From the NCBI GenBank assembly GCA_007922225.1, contig ML679972.1, forward strand, positions 39,096,913 to 39,160,912: 64,000 nucleotides of DNA, written 5' to 3'. Below the pieces are notes generated by a model, which saw only the letters and a program-made list of their open reading frames with translations, ran no database searches and had not been told where the DNA came from. The stretch is from Emydura subglobosa (taxonomy: Eukaryota; Chordata; Testudines; Chelidae). Positions 46,780-58,584 of this stretch are shown here, piece by piece (within the stretch, counting starts at the first letter, position 1; each line of letters starts with the position of its first letter). The translations under genes and the position numbers were made by a program.

Positions 46780-47585
46780 AGAAATCACAGAAATGTAGGA
46801 CAGGAAGGAACCTCACAAGGTCATTTAGTCCAGTCCTTTGCACTGAGGCAGGACTAAGTATTATCTAGACCATTCCAGGCTGTTCTTAAAAACTTCTAAT
46901 GATGGAGATTCCACAACCTATTCAGGTAATTTGTTCCAGTGCTTAACTACCCATACAGTTAGGAAATCTTTCCTAACGTCTAACCTAAATCTCCTTTGCT
47001 GCACTTTAAACCCAATACTTCTTCTCCTATCCTCAGTAGATAAGGAAAACAATTGATCACCCGCCTCTTTACCTACTTGAAGATAGTTCTCATGTCTCCC
47101 CAGTCTTCCCTTCTTCAGACTAAACAAACACACTTTTTTCAATCTTTCCTTGTAGGTCATGTTTTCTGACCTTTAATCATTTTTGTTGCTCTCCTCTGGA
47201 CTTTCTCTAATTTGTCCATATCATTCCTGAAATGTGCTGCCCAGAACTGGACACAGTACTCTAGTTGAAGCCTTCAGTGCTGAGTGGAAGAATTACTTCT
47301 CATGTCTTGCTTACAACACTCCTGCTAATACATCACAGAATGCTGTTTGCTTTTTTGCAACAGTGTTGCATTGCTGACTCCTATTTAGTTTGTGATCCAT
47401 TATAACTTCCGGATCCTTTTCTGCAATACCCCTCCCTAAGCAGTCATTTCCGATTTTGTATTTGTGCAAATGATTATTCCTTCCTAACTGTAGTACTTTG
47501 CATCTGTTCTTATTGAATTTCATCTTATTTATTTCACACCATTTCTCCAATTTGTCAAGATCATTTTGAATTACGTTTTCAAGGT
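46780..47585 (-). mobile_element. CR1/L3 LINE fragment
   Basis: Minus-strand frames encode the C-terminal part of the LINE protein: KWCEINKMKFNKNRCKVLQL near 47540, [20 protein letters not shown] near 47155 and RFRLDVRKDFLTVWVVKHWN near 46950. The 3' end at 46780-46850 has CAGAAATGTAGGACAGGAAG and TCATTTAGTCCAGTCC. Frames are interrupted. Confidence 0.9.
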
Positions 47586-47719
47586 TTTTATTATTTCACC
47601 TACCATGTAATAAACAGAAAATTCACCTTGAAGTGAAATGGGTAATGAAAAATGTTTTTTAATTATGAAACAATATATTAAAAAAACATTCTATAACATA
47701 ACTACAAAGAACCCTTCCT

Positions 47720-50150
47720 TTAAAACAGCAGCGAAACAAAACAGCACAGCGCAACAGTGCAGGGCAAGGCACAATACAAGCACTTGAGGGGCTTTAAGTC
47801 ATAGGCATAGGTCTTGGTTCTGCCTCTTCTTGTTAATAGGTCTTCTGGTGTTGACTGGCGAGGCTTGAAGTTACCAGGGGTGATAGAGAGCTCAAAAAGA
47901 GCTGGTGTTGCAGGTGGCACTGTTCTCAGGTCCCTGGGCCTGGGTCCCTCTGTGAAGAGAATGGCCTCTGGGAGCCCTGCTGTGGGGGAGATTATACCAG
48001 GGAGGAGTTGCTGTGGTTTCCAGTAGCCTGTATTGTCCAAGAGCTGCATAACATGGCTGGGGGCTGGTTTACAATACTGCACTGTGTGCTGCCCTAAGAA
48101 TAACATGCACTGCAGCAGGGCATTTTGGCTTTGTACTGCCTCCAGTAGTTGCCTCTCCATCTCCCTGTCTTTTTCCATACTGTTTTTGGCCATGCCAATG
48201 AGGTCCCTGGCAATTGCCATGCTGTCTTTGGCCACTGCAACGATCTCCCTGGACAGCTTCTTGTCTGATTCCCTCTCCATCCTCAAATGCTGTCTCCACC
48301 TTTCCACTATTTTAAATTATGTCTGCAAACATTACATCATGAGTTTTCCATTTTCTCTCCCTCAGGTTAGCTAGCTGCTCAACCATTGATCAAAGCCCTG
48401 TCCTTGAGAGTTTGGCCAGCACAGATGCCATGGCTGTGGGAGTTAAAAAAAAAATCACAAGCAATTACTGTTCATATTTTAGAGAGGCTGTGATAGCATT
48501 TTTTCTTATATGCATATCTGGCTTTCCCGCCCTGAGATTCTTCCCACTCTCAGGAGAACCTTGGCCATGGTAAGTGGTGTGTGTAACAGTATTTTTGTCT
48601 GTGCAGTATATGCTGTATGACTCTGCCATTATGCCTTGGAGGCTGGCTGGAGGGGTGAGGGAAGAGGGAGTTGAGGTTGGGGATTGGGAATGATGTTCCT
48701 GGGATGGTGCTGGGAGTTGGAGGGGTGAGTGGGGTGAATCTGGAGATGAGCTGGATAGTAATACCCTCTACATCCCCTTCAGGCTGTCCTGACTCTGGAT
48801 GACCCGAGGCAGGTGACTAGGAAGCAGAGAATGGCTTTATTCAAAAAGGCAAAGGGCACACCGGTGAAATGTGCAGTCAAGTTAGTCACCAAGATGGTCC
48901 CCCCAGAAGTGCTGCAGGAGTGGAAGGGAATCACAAATTATACCAGGAATAACCGTGCAGCCTTTCCTCATAATCTACAAGCAACAACTGAGCAATTTTT
49001 CAGTCTTACATTCTGCTTAATCTCCCCTGTAGGGGGTGACATCATGAAAGTGCAGAGAAAAAATTATAGGGTTCTGCAATGACTGCCTGAAGCATTTGTT
49101 TTTATCAGTCTCACTCTATGTAAGCCTGTGAAAAGCTGTTAAAAGTTTTGCTAACCTCCCAGCAAGCTAGCACAGCAGTATTGCTTAACAACAATACATT
49201 AAAACTTATATATTAAATTATTAATAATTTTAAAAACTTACATGCCAAGATTCCATCCACAGGATCAGCCTCCTCAGTCCTGCTCTGGGCTGATGTCTGG
49301 GAACCATGGCTGGTTGCAGCAACGCATGCACTGGGCTTGCCTTTTATCTGGCTATCATCAGGGTCCCAAGTCTTGAAAATATGCTGGCTTTCCAGGGAGA
49401 TCTCTTCACTGGCCTCCTCATGCTTATCTTCTGATGAATCTTGTTGGTCTTGCCGGCCATTCTCAGAGATGGGGTGGGAGAAGAAAGCAGGCAGCAGGAT
49501 ACACAGACTGCATGGGTTGGGTGGTCATGTAGTTATGCAAAATCCTGTTCAGCTATTCAAAAACTGGAGAAGTTATATGTCCCCTGCCAAATGTTTTCCT
49601 TTATTGGATCAACTTCTGTTGGTGAGACAGACAAACTCTCGAGCTTACATAGAGCTCTTCTAAGCTTGTCTCTCTCACCAACAGAATTTGGTCCAATAAA
49701 AGAGATTACCTCACTCACCTTGTCTTTCTAATATCCTGGAACTAACATGGCTACGACAACACTGTATACAACAGATTTCTTCCTGTCATCTCTCATTTTA
49801 ACATAGGTCCTCCTGAGCTGTTTGTTCTTTATTTGGCACTGTTTGTCATCCCGGTCATGGCCCCTTGAGGACATCTGCCTAGCAATGTCCACAAGATCTT
49901 TATTCTGGTGGCTGGCCACATGAGCTTACTGCACTGATGCATCTTCCCAGATGGCAATGAAGTCCAGGGTCTCAGACCAGCTCCAAGCAACTGCTCGAGG
50001 CATGTTGTAAGGCTTCTGGAATATTATTGCAGCTATTGTGATATACTTAAATTCAGGAGCAAAAGGACAAAATCTGGCACCATGCCAGCTTATAAGCACG
50101 GGAGGGGACATCTGATCAAACTGACCCCGGAGATGGGGAGAGCACACAAG
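47720..50150 (-). pseudogene. Harbinger Myb/SANT-like protein gene relic
   Basis: PIF/Harbinger transposons carry a second gene for a Myb/SANT-like DNA-binding protein. On the minus strand the parts appear in order: AVAWSWSETLDFIAIWED near 49980, DIARQMSSRGHDRDDKQCQI then KNKQLRRTYVKMRDD near 49870-49800, an acidic linker near 49440-49280, and the C-terminal coiled-coil segment ESDKKLSREIVAVAKDSMAI with DREMERQLLEAVQSQNALLQ at 48307-48070. A fold-back SINE and probably introns separate the parts, and there are frame breaks. The transposase gene itself is not visible. Confidence 0.72.
49575..49772 (-). mobile_element. Fold-back SINE-like element, copy C
   Basis: On the minus strand it starts GTATACAGTGTTGTCGTAGC then CATGTTAGTTCCAGGATATT, related to the head of copies A and B. 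The body is a hairpin made by TTATTGGACCAAATTCTGTT and GGTGAGAGAGACAAGCTT against their complement (CTCACCAACAGAAGTTGATC orientation). It interrupts the Harbinger Myb relic, so it is younger. Confidence 0.78.
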
Positions 50151-50576
50151 TAAACAGACAGGTCAGTAATGGCCACCTGCAAAACAGTGTGACATACACT
50201 TGGAAGACTGCCAAAAGTTTTCAATACATCAAACTAACTCGAATTGTAGCAGTTAGTTCACTTTGAAAAAGGACTTCAGAGTTCATGATAAATGTGGAGT
50301 CAGTCCACTATGTTGTGTGTACACAAGGATTTTCAAACCAGATTAATTTGACTTAATCCAGTTTAAACTACCTGTATAGACAAGCTCTTAGCCTAGTCTT
50401 TTTGAATCCCTTGGACAGAAAAATTCCACCTGTAACTCTTTTCTTTGTTTCACTTACTTCTGATTCTTTTTTTCAAAAACATTTTAGCTTTAAGAAAGAG
50501 TGTATAGAAAACGCCTTTAATTTATTCATGAAGGAGTTTTAGCAATCTGAAAAAAACCTCTGCCTAGAGGCCTTAC

Positions 50577-50665
50577 CTTCTTCTGTATGAGGTAAAAATC
50601 CTTCTTATGTAGACAAAAAGCCTTTTTAAACAACTGCTTCTCAACAGGTGTCCAAATATCTGAAC
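50577..50665 (-). CDS. ZNF541: ZNF541, SANT-domain first half
   Basis: 89 bp reading SDIWTPVEKQLFKKAFCLHK then KDFYLIQKK, helices 1 and 2 of the SANT domain. The first Gly codon is completed from the previous exon. Acceptor taccattag|GTT, donor AAGAAG|gtaagg, leaving in phase 0. It sits between a Harbinger relic and LINE fragments but is itself intact. Confidence 0.92.
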
Positions 50666-51229
50666 CTAATGGTAATAAGATGCAAATTATTAGATCACAT
50701 AGCATGCTTAATGGACCATCACACTTACAAAATTAAAACACTTGATTATTCATGTACACACTTTTCTCTCTCAGGGAAACTTAATTCCAATCTATCAAAA
50801 AACAGTAATATGACAGGAAAGTCTGAAAAAATCAAATTACTACTGGCACAGGAAATACCACATATTATAAAACATATGCACCATTGAAAAGAATACCACA
50901 CAATAGCAAGCATCTGTCATTGCCATGTTTCAGCATACTTCTCCCATTGGGTGTCACTGCAGGGCAGTGCATGCTAAACAGTCATGCTGTCACAGGAGAA
51001 CCAGGGAGCTGAACATAAGAAAACTGTGTAAACAAGATTAAAATTGAAGAGGTGATCGCATTTTCTAGCACCACAGGGCAAGACTCTTTTGTTTATATTT
51101 TTTAAAGAGCCTGTATTTTTTTTAAAAAAGCAGAAAATTAAAGGCAAATCACAGCATTATCTAATTATTGCATGTCTATGAGCATTTCAGTTCACTGGTC
51201 CTGAACTATAGGTTTTGTTTTTAATTTAC

Positions 51230-51305
51230 CTGCATAACCATAGTCAGCAAGAGGGTGGGATGGAGGTTTCTGAGGTCCTCTAAACAGCAGTATCTCTAGG
51301 GCCTC
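51230..51305 (-). CDS. ZNF541: ZNF541, ELM2-SANT linker exon
   Basis: 76 bp reading EALEILLFRGPQKPPSHPLA then DYGYA, the end of the ELM2 region and the linker to the SANT domain. Acceptor ttttgcag|GAGG, donor GCAG|gtaaat. Phase 0 in, phase 1 out, fitting both neighbours. Confidence 0.92.
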
Positions 51306-51361
51306 CTGCAAAAATTTAATTCAGAAAGTAATCAGAGCCCTCAAAAGAGAAGCAGACAGGT

Positions 51362-51438
51362 AAATTCTGCTCTCAGCTATGCTGATGTAGATTCACTCAC
51401 TTCAGTGATTCATGCCAGCATCATTGAGAGCAGAATTT
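51362..51438. repeat. Short hairpin repeat 2
   Basis: Perfect 14-bp arms AAATTCTGCTCTCA (51362-51375) and TGAGAGCAGAATTT (51425-51438), just outside a ZNF541 exon. Confidence 0.85.
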
Positions 51439-52039
51439 GTTCATGTTGGCAATGCTAATGTAATATAACACTCTCTGGCTGGGGTCTGATCCAAAGCCCA
51501 CTGACCACTATTGGAGTCTTTCCTCTGATTTCAATGGGCTTTAGATCATGCCTCAAGTGATATAAAATACATATCGTGCAAACATCTTGTGCAGTGTCTT
51601 GACACATTAGGGATGTTATTTGTCTTGTGCTTCAGTCATTTTATGCCATCTATGCCAGCGCAAAGCAGTTACAATGCAATCATAAGATCACCCCCAGCCA
51701 GGGAGACCCTAGCCTTATGAGGCTTCTCTGCCAGGCACTAAGACTAAGACTCCCCCCCACCAGGAGCCCACGGCATTACCATGGTCATCTGGGGGCATGC
51801 TGCAGGAAGGAGTGTGTGACTAGGGTGATCCATGGGAGCTACAAATTAATGCAAGCCCCAAAGCTGCGTTAACCTGTGCTGCAGGTGAACCAGTAAACCC
51901 CTGGGGGGCACACTGCCTGCCTTCTCAGTCTTTGAAGTAGACTCAGCACTGACTCACAGATGACTTGGCCCTAAGCCAGCCACCCTTGGAGAGGTTTGTC
52001 ATTGACTTCAATGGCAGCAGGACCAGTTTTTAAGTGTGT

Positions 52040-52395
52040 TGGTTACCACAAGAGGGAGGATATGATAACAGTCTGGAAATATGTAAAAGGCTGTTATAAA
52101 GAAGACAGAGATCAATCATTCTCCATGTCCACCGAGGGCAGAACAAGAAATAATTGGCTTAGTTTGCAGCTAGACAGATTCATGTTAATATATTACGAAA
52201 AGCTTTCTAACTATAAGGATAGTTAAGCACCAGAACAGGCTGCTAAACCCGTCACTGCAGGTTTTAAAGAACAGGTTAGATAAATACCTGCCAGGGATGG
52301 TCTAGGATTCTAGGTATACTTAATCCTGCCTCAGCACAGGTGAATGGACTATGTGACCTCTTGAGGTCCTGTCCAGGTCTACATTTCTATAAATT
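52040..52395 (+). mobile_element. CR1 LINE 3' fragment
   Basis: TTACCACAAGAGGGAGGATA, GTCCACCGAGGGCAGAACAA, GCACCAGAACAGGCTGCTAA, CTTAATCCTGCCTCAGCACA and TCTACATTTCTATAAATT match the 3' part and terminus of a CR1 in plus orientation. Confidence 0.85.
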
Positions 52396-52529
52396 TACGT
52401 AATCATAAACAAAACAAGAGAAAATACGTTGCGGCAGATCAAACAAATAATCCAGTGCTCTTTATATGACTTCCCTCACAGCTGGGCATTGAGGCACTGA
52501 CCCAAAAAAAGGTTTTGATGGTTTAATTT

Positions 52530-53145
52530 ACACTGTCACACAGAGAGAGATTGTAAAGACTGGGACTGTTTACCTTAGAAAGGAAATGAATAAGAGGGAA
52601 CAAGATAAAAGCCTATAAAATAATAAATGGTATACAGAAGGTAGATCAGGAACTTCTGTTCTCTCTGTCTCATAACACAAGAACAAGGGGACCGTCAATT
52701 AAATTAAATAATGGGACATTCAAAAATGATAAAAAGAAATACTTTTTCAAACATGAAATTAAACAGTGGAACTCTTTGCTACATGAAGTCGTTGAGACCA
52801 AGAATTTAACAAGATTCAGAATGGGACTGGATATTTTATGGGTACTAGGAATGTCCACAGTTATCATAATAAATGACTACAATTTTGTAAGGGATATTGA
52901 ACTTTGTTCTTTCAGGTCTTAAACCAATCTCTGACTCTTGGAGGCATATATGAGAGAACAGATATATGAGATATGGGAGAGAAATACATAAGATATATGT
53001 GGAAGGCAAACTATCCCACATCTTCTGACTGCAGGGTTATTACACCATCCTCTAAAGCATCTAGTGCTGGCCATTGGCAGAGACAGCATACTGGACTAGA
53101 TGGACCTTGGGTTTGATCCAGTCTGGTGATCCTTAATTTTCAATA
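52530..53145 (+). mobile_element. L3-type LINE 3' fragment
   Basis: GACTGGGACTGTTTACCTTA, AAGAACAAGGGGACCGTCAA, GAACTCTTTGCTACATGAAG, CATCTAGTGCTGGCCATTGG and ACTGGACTAGATGGACC occur in L3/CR1-L3 order in plus orientation. It follows another LINE fragment in the same direction. Confidence 0.82.
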
Positions 53146-54055
53146 GGGAAATTGCATAATCTTTTTATTAAAATATATTTTAAAACACTTTAAACAGAGA
53201 AAATGATGCATAACTAATTAATGTACCAAAAATGATAAAACTAAATGTAACCTTACTAACCAATGCCAGACAGGCTTAAGTGTAGTGATAACAAATAATG
53301 GTTAATAATCATTGTAGGGGGTACATGTGAATATAATTTTAGGTTACTTTGAAAATGGCATGACAGCGCTTCCTGGCCACTAAAACCTGTATTCTCTATG
53401 CACTTGAACTCTAAAAATGCAAAACGTGGCTTACTGATGTTCTTCAAAATGAGGAAAACAGTAGTGCTCTTAATATTTCAGTTTTACACTTGAGCAGCGG
53501 AACTCAAACTCTGTGACACAGAAGGTCATATTGGCAACTTTCCAAGCATCTGAGTTTGGCACCTAATGTTCCTTGAAATGCACATACAGTCTAAAAATTA
53601 AAGTCCCTCTTCCCCCAATCATAGTATCTACACTTGTGCTTTCAGGCCCCATTCAGCAGAGCACTTAAATTCATGCTTAAATCCATCCCTATTCAGGAAA
53701 GCATGTTAATACAATCCCATTGACTTCAACAGAGTTTAAGTACAATCTTAAAGTTAAATATATTCAGGTATTTTCTTTGAATAGGCATGCATTTCTGAAT
53801 CAGGGCCATAGAAAGGAACAGAAATGACTTGTTAGGTGAACTGCAGTGAAAACCCAAAACAATATTCACTAAGCTACTAAAGTGGAATAACAAATTTGGA
53901 GGGTTGATCCTGCATCCACTGAAATCAATGAGAGGTTTACCACTATCTTCAAAGGAAACAGTGATAAATCTTTCCTGATGGCCTATTAGATATGGAGGCA
54001 CCACCATAATAATAATAATGTTTAATAATTCTAAGAAACAGAAATTCAGACAGTA
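53146..54055. other. ZNF541 intron, no gene seen
   Basis: AT-rich, with relics of an old dispersed repeat at about 53640-53820 (CCCATTGACTTCAACAGAG, ATTCAGGAAAGCATG). Open frames here have no domain. Confidence 0.4.
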
Positions 54056-57000
54056 AAGAACGGTTACTTACCTTGTAACTGTTGTTCTCTTAGATGTGTT
54101 GCTCATATCCATTCAGAATTAGGTGTGTGCGTGCCGCATGCAAAGGTGCCGGAAATTTTTCCCCTAGTGGTATACGTAGGGCTGGCTCTAGCACCCTCTG
54201 CAGTGGCGCGTGTATGTGCTTGTATATAGGGCGCTGCCAGCCCCCCTCCCTCTCAGTTCCTTCTTGCCGGAACTCTGACAGAGGGGAAGGAGGGTGGATT
54301 GTGAATGGACATGAGCAACACACCTCAAAGAACAACAGTTACAAGGTAAGTAACCATTCTTTCTTCTTCGAGTGCTTGCTCATGTCTGTTCAGAATTAGG
54401 TGACTTACCAGCAGTACCTCTGGAGGCGGGCAGGAGTTCATAGACCTGATGACTGCAATCCCACTCTGCCAAACCCAGCATTGTCCCGTGCTTGCTGCAT
54501 GATGGCATAGTGGGACGTAAACATGTGTATCAAGGACCACCTAATGGCTCTACAGATGTCCTGAATGGGTATACGTGCCAGAAAGGCTGCTGAAGATGCT
54601 TGCGCCCTCGTGGAGTGGGCAGACAGGGAAGCTGGGGGCGTGAGTCCCACCTGCTTATAGCAGGCCCAAATACATGCTGTAATCCAGGAGGAAATCCACT
54701 GAGACAACACCGGACGTCCCTTCAACCGATCAGCAATCACAATGAAGAGCTGCGTGGAGTGGCAGAATGGCCTGGTACTGTTAATATAAAAGGCCAATAC
54801 CCTCCTCACATCAAGAGAGTGAAGACGCCTCTCCTCATTGGATTTGTGGAGCTTTGGAAAGAACACTGGCAGGAATATGTCCTGATTGACATGGAAGTGG
54901 GGACGACCTTTGGCAGAAAGGATGGGTGAAAACGAAGCTGTACCTTGTCCTTAAAGAAAACTGTGTATGGGGGCTCTGAGGTCAGGGCTTTTAACTCAGA
55001 GACCCTCCGTGCCGAGGTGATGGCCACCAAGAATGCCACCTTCAAGGACAAATGCACGAGGCAGCAAGAGGCCATCGGCTCAAACGGCAGTGCCGTAAGT
55101 CATGAGAGGACAAGGTTCAGATCCCACTGAGGGACTGGGTCTCGTATTGGCAGAAAAAGTCTCTCCAGGCCCTCCTCATCGACACGGGTGAAGCCATCGC
55201 CCATGCTGCCGAGTCTGCTGTGTCCGATGTCGCCTGCAGGGAGGCCAAGGCTACTGCCTTCCCCTCTTCCAGAACTGCTTCAAACTCCTGCTTGGAGGAC
55301 TGTGGGAGGGAGCTGGTGAATTTCTCCAGCGACTGCCAGATGTTATAGTGGTAATGGCCTAAGACTGCCTGTTGGTTGGACACCATCAGCAGCAGGCTCG
55401 CTGTTGAATACACCTTGCGACCAAATAAATGTAATTTTTTGGCTTCTTTATTCTTGGGTGTAGAGTTCATTTGTCCCTGCCTGTCACACTCGTTAGCCAC
55501 TACCATGACCAGTGAACCCGGGGATGGGAGTGTGTACAAGTATTCAAACCCCTTGGTGGGCACATAGTATTTCTTTTTCGCCCGCTTAAATGTGGGGGGC
55601 AGGGAGGCCAGGCTCTGCCACAATGCTTTGGTGAGCTTCAGCGCCCCATCATGCACTGGGAGGGCTACTCTGGACGGCGTCACAGATGCCAGGACTCCAA
55701 AGAGTTCATTCGCTGGCTCAGAAAGCTCCATTTTGAGGCTCGTTAGCCGCTACCTGCTTTAACAGGTCTTGGTGCACCCTGTAATCGTCCAGAGGGGCAG
55801 CACGAGAGGGGCCTGCCACAGCCTCATCCGGCGAGGAGGATGAGGAGGCAAGAATCTGTGGGGGGGCTGGATCTTCCTCTCTGGTCGGGGTGATTACCGA
55901 AGGGCAGGCCGAAAGAGCATCCTCCTGGTCCAACCTGATAGTTGCCTCCAGTGTTGCAGCCTGGCCCTTAGGTGACTGCAGTACAGAGGCGTTCGCCACC
56001 GACTGAACATATGGCATCGCAGCCTGAGGGAACCGCCACGGGTTCCAATACTGCCAGGGACCTGGCCATTGTCCTTGCAGTCAGCCTCCAACCTACAGCA
56101 GCATGGGAAACCCAGTGGGTTACTTGGGGGCTTGTCCCTTAGGGGGCAGGACCACCCCTTCTCCGGACTCCAAAGAGCTAAAAGCTGGCAACCATGGGAG
56201 GTGCCAACAGCGCATGCTTCTCCGCAACGCTTTTTGAGTGTCTGAGCCCCAGTGCCGGGGAGCGGTGCCGGGAGCCTGAGCGCTGTTCATACCTTGACCG
56301 CATCTTGTCCTTAGGTTTCCTATAGGGACTTTTGCGGTGCCGGGGCTCCAGAGATTCCCTGTGAGGGCTTGTGATACTGTGTCGAAGGCTCGGGAAGTGA
56401 TTGCGTTCTGGAGATCAACACTGGTGCACTTCGGATCAGTACCGATGTTCCAGTGACCGGCACTTGGTCCCCAGTGACCGAAGACTCGACCCTGTCCCAT
56501 GCCGATGCAGTACTGGGGAGCAGTGCCAAGATCCCAGTGACCGCTGTGAAGCCTGTGAGGAAGGGAGAGACTGTGGTGGAACCAGCGCTGATTTCCCCTT
56601 GCACTGGCCTCCAGTCTGGGCATCCGAGCCTCAGCCTGTCCTACCCTCCTGCTGTATAGGCGGCACCAGCAGGGCCAACAGGTCCTTCATTGCCTGAAAG
56701 GCCTCAGGTGTAGAAGGCACCAGTAAATGGCGTGGGCCTCTGCCACTCCCAGGAGTTGACGGTGGTACTGGAGCTGGGCTCGTGCGGGCAGAGGTGTTCT
56801 TGGGGCTGAATCAGCTTTCCCCACGGTGCCTGAGCTCTTCTTAGCTGACTTCAGCTCCTTCTCGGCATGCACCTTCCCCTTTTTGGTGCCGGTAATGTCA
56901 AGGAGTGCCGTGCAGGCCCCAACACTGGGGGAGCACTCCTCGTCGATGCCACTGTATTGGGCGCCAAGTCTGAGCGCGGCTCCAACACTGGTCTAAGTGC

Positions 57001-57502
57001 TGACTCCATGAGAAGGTCCTTCTTGGTCCGAGGGCGAAACCCTTTACAGATCTTACACTTCTCGAGAAGGTGGGCTTCTCCCAGGCACTTCAAAGAGCTC
57101 TGGTACAGGTCACTCAATGGCACAGGCTTCTTGCACGAAGCATAGGGTTTAAACCCAGGGGACCGGGGCATGCCCTGACCCTGGGTAAACTACTAACTAA
57201 TAAACTGCTAAATAATAAATACTGAAACAACAACTATGTACACTATATAAAACAAAGAACCACCAGGAATACTGAACCTTGCAGGAGCAAGAGAGTGTTC
57301 CAGCACCGTCACGGGCAGTAAGAAGGAACTGAGAAGGAGGGGGCTGGCAGCGCCCTATATACAAGCTCATACGCGCGCCACTGCAGAGGGCGCTAGAGCT
57401 GGCCCTAGGATACCACTAGGGGAAAAATTTCTGGCACCAGTGCATGAGGCACGCACACACCTAATTCTGAATGGACATGAGCAAGCACTCGAAGAACAAT
57501 AG
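54056..57502 (-). mobile_element. DIRS-type retrotransposon, internally deleted (copy 2)
   Basis: Close relative of copy 1. Left inverted pair 54056-54115 against 54302-54360 (GAACGGTTACTTACCTTGTA and complement); right end at 57460-57502 (GAATGGACATGAGCAAGCAC). The minus strand keeps the recombinase C-terminus (VAITSARRVSELKALTSE near 55030, AHSTRAQASSAAFLARIP near 54620, FTSHYAIMQQARDN near 54510) and most of the gag-like frame (57171-55170, starting MPRSPGFKPYASCKKPVPLS). Reverse transcriptase, RNase H and the recombinase N-terminus are missing. The joint is at 55169-55173 (GCCCT). It sits in a ZNF541 intron in sense orientation. Confidence 0.85.
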
Positions 57503-57663
57503 AATTCAATAGGCTGCATTGAAGTTTACAGACACTAAGCCAAATTCTACCTTAGTTACAGTGCTGTAACCCTGGACAAAATGGAATTACTTTGAATTCA
57601 CACCTTTTGTAACAGAACAAAACTTGGTCAGTTATTACCTCTGACTAAACAACTAGCTCTTAC
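57503..57663. other. Intron between the DIRS end and the ELM2 core exon
   Basis: Short AT-rich spacer; contains the donor side of the ZNF541 exon at 57664. Confidence 0.5.
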
Positions 57664-57767
57664 CAGAATATTGCCTTGTACTTCATGTAGACAATGCAGG
57701 GCTAGTTCTAGGTTGGTTCCTCCCCCTGGCATTGCACTGGAGCACGCCACATTTAGTAGTTCTGTTA
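57664..57767 (-). CDS. ZNF541: ZNF541, ELM2 core exon
   Basis: 104 bp; after completing Val it reads TELLNVACSSAMPGGGTNLE then LALHCLHEVQGNIL, the most conserved core of the ELM2 domain, which contacts histone deacetylases 1 and 2 in related complexes. Acceptor gattgcag|TAAC, donor ATTCTG|gtaaga. The next intron carries the internally deleted DIRS element and LINE fragments. Confidence 0.94.
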
Positions 57768-58217
57768 CTGCAATCACAATCAAAAAGCAGAGTCACGTTC
57801 CATGATGGAGGTAGGAAAAGCACATGAGGGTATTACTTTAAAGAAAAAAGACCAATTGTGATACTCAAATGGACTGTCAGTAAAACACAGAAAGAATGGG
57901 GAAATTTTTCGTCTTTGTTTTAAACACAGCTGAAAAACCAGTGTACTTTAGCAATACATCTCCTCTTTCAAAGTCACTGCAGATGAATGGGAACTAATGG
58001 AGATGTTCATGACTATTTGTGACGAGAGAGCATAATGTCTGTCTAATTTGTTTACTGTTCCAGCTCTACCAAAACCAAGCAAATCACTTCCCTGTAATGC
58101 AACTGTGTTGAGAAGGAGATCAAGAAAATTAAGAAAGAACAGAAGGTTGCAATGACAGCAAAACAATTTTTAATCATAAAATTCTGGGATGGTCTCGGGA
58201 TAAAATTTTTAAGATAC

Positions 58218-58360
58218 CTCTGTCCTGTGTTTCTTGGTTGGTTGCAATGTCTCCCCAGGGCTTCCACACTAACGATGCTGCATGTTCATCATTTTCTAAA
58301 AATGCTCTATCCTGGAGGTGTGGTATCTCTGCCTGAAACCGGTTTCCAACATTAATGTGT
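58218..58360 (-). CDS. ZNF541: ZNF541, ELM2 N-terminal exon
   Basis: 143 bp. After a Pro codon split by the intron it reads HINVGNRFQAEIPHLQDRAF then ENDEHAASLVWKPWGDIATN and QETQDR. INVGxRFQAEIP and LVWKPWGD are signatures of the ELM2 domain of the ZNF541/TRERF1/MIDEAS group. Acceptor tattttag|ACAC, donor GACAGAG|gtatct. Confidence 0.94.
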
Positions 58361-58584
58361 CTAAAATAATAAAAAGTGGAGGATGGGGAGAAATGAATTG
58401 GGAACAAATATAACTCAATAAGTAAGCAGATACACACAAACACATTCAGAGCAAGACAGCATTTCAGAGCTTACGGATGAGCAAGATGTAGTGTGCTAAA
58501 TATGTTATTTATGCTGTGCACAAATACCTCTGCAAACTATAGCTAGTGCACCTTATCTGCCCCAAGTAAACAGCAACAAACCAT

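Noticed and set aside
48813..49082. 89-aa plus-strand frame
   Set aside because: Lies inside the Harbinger relic on the opposite strand, has no domain and no splice context.
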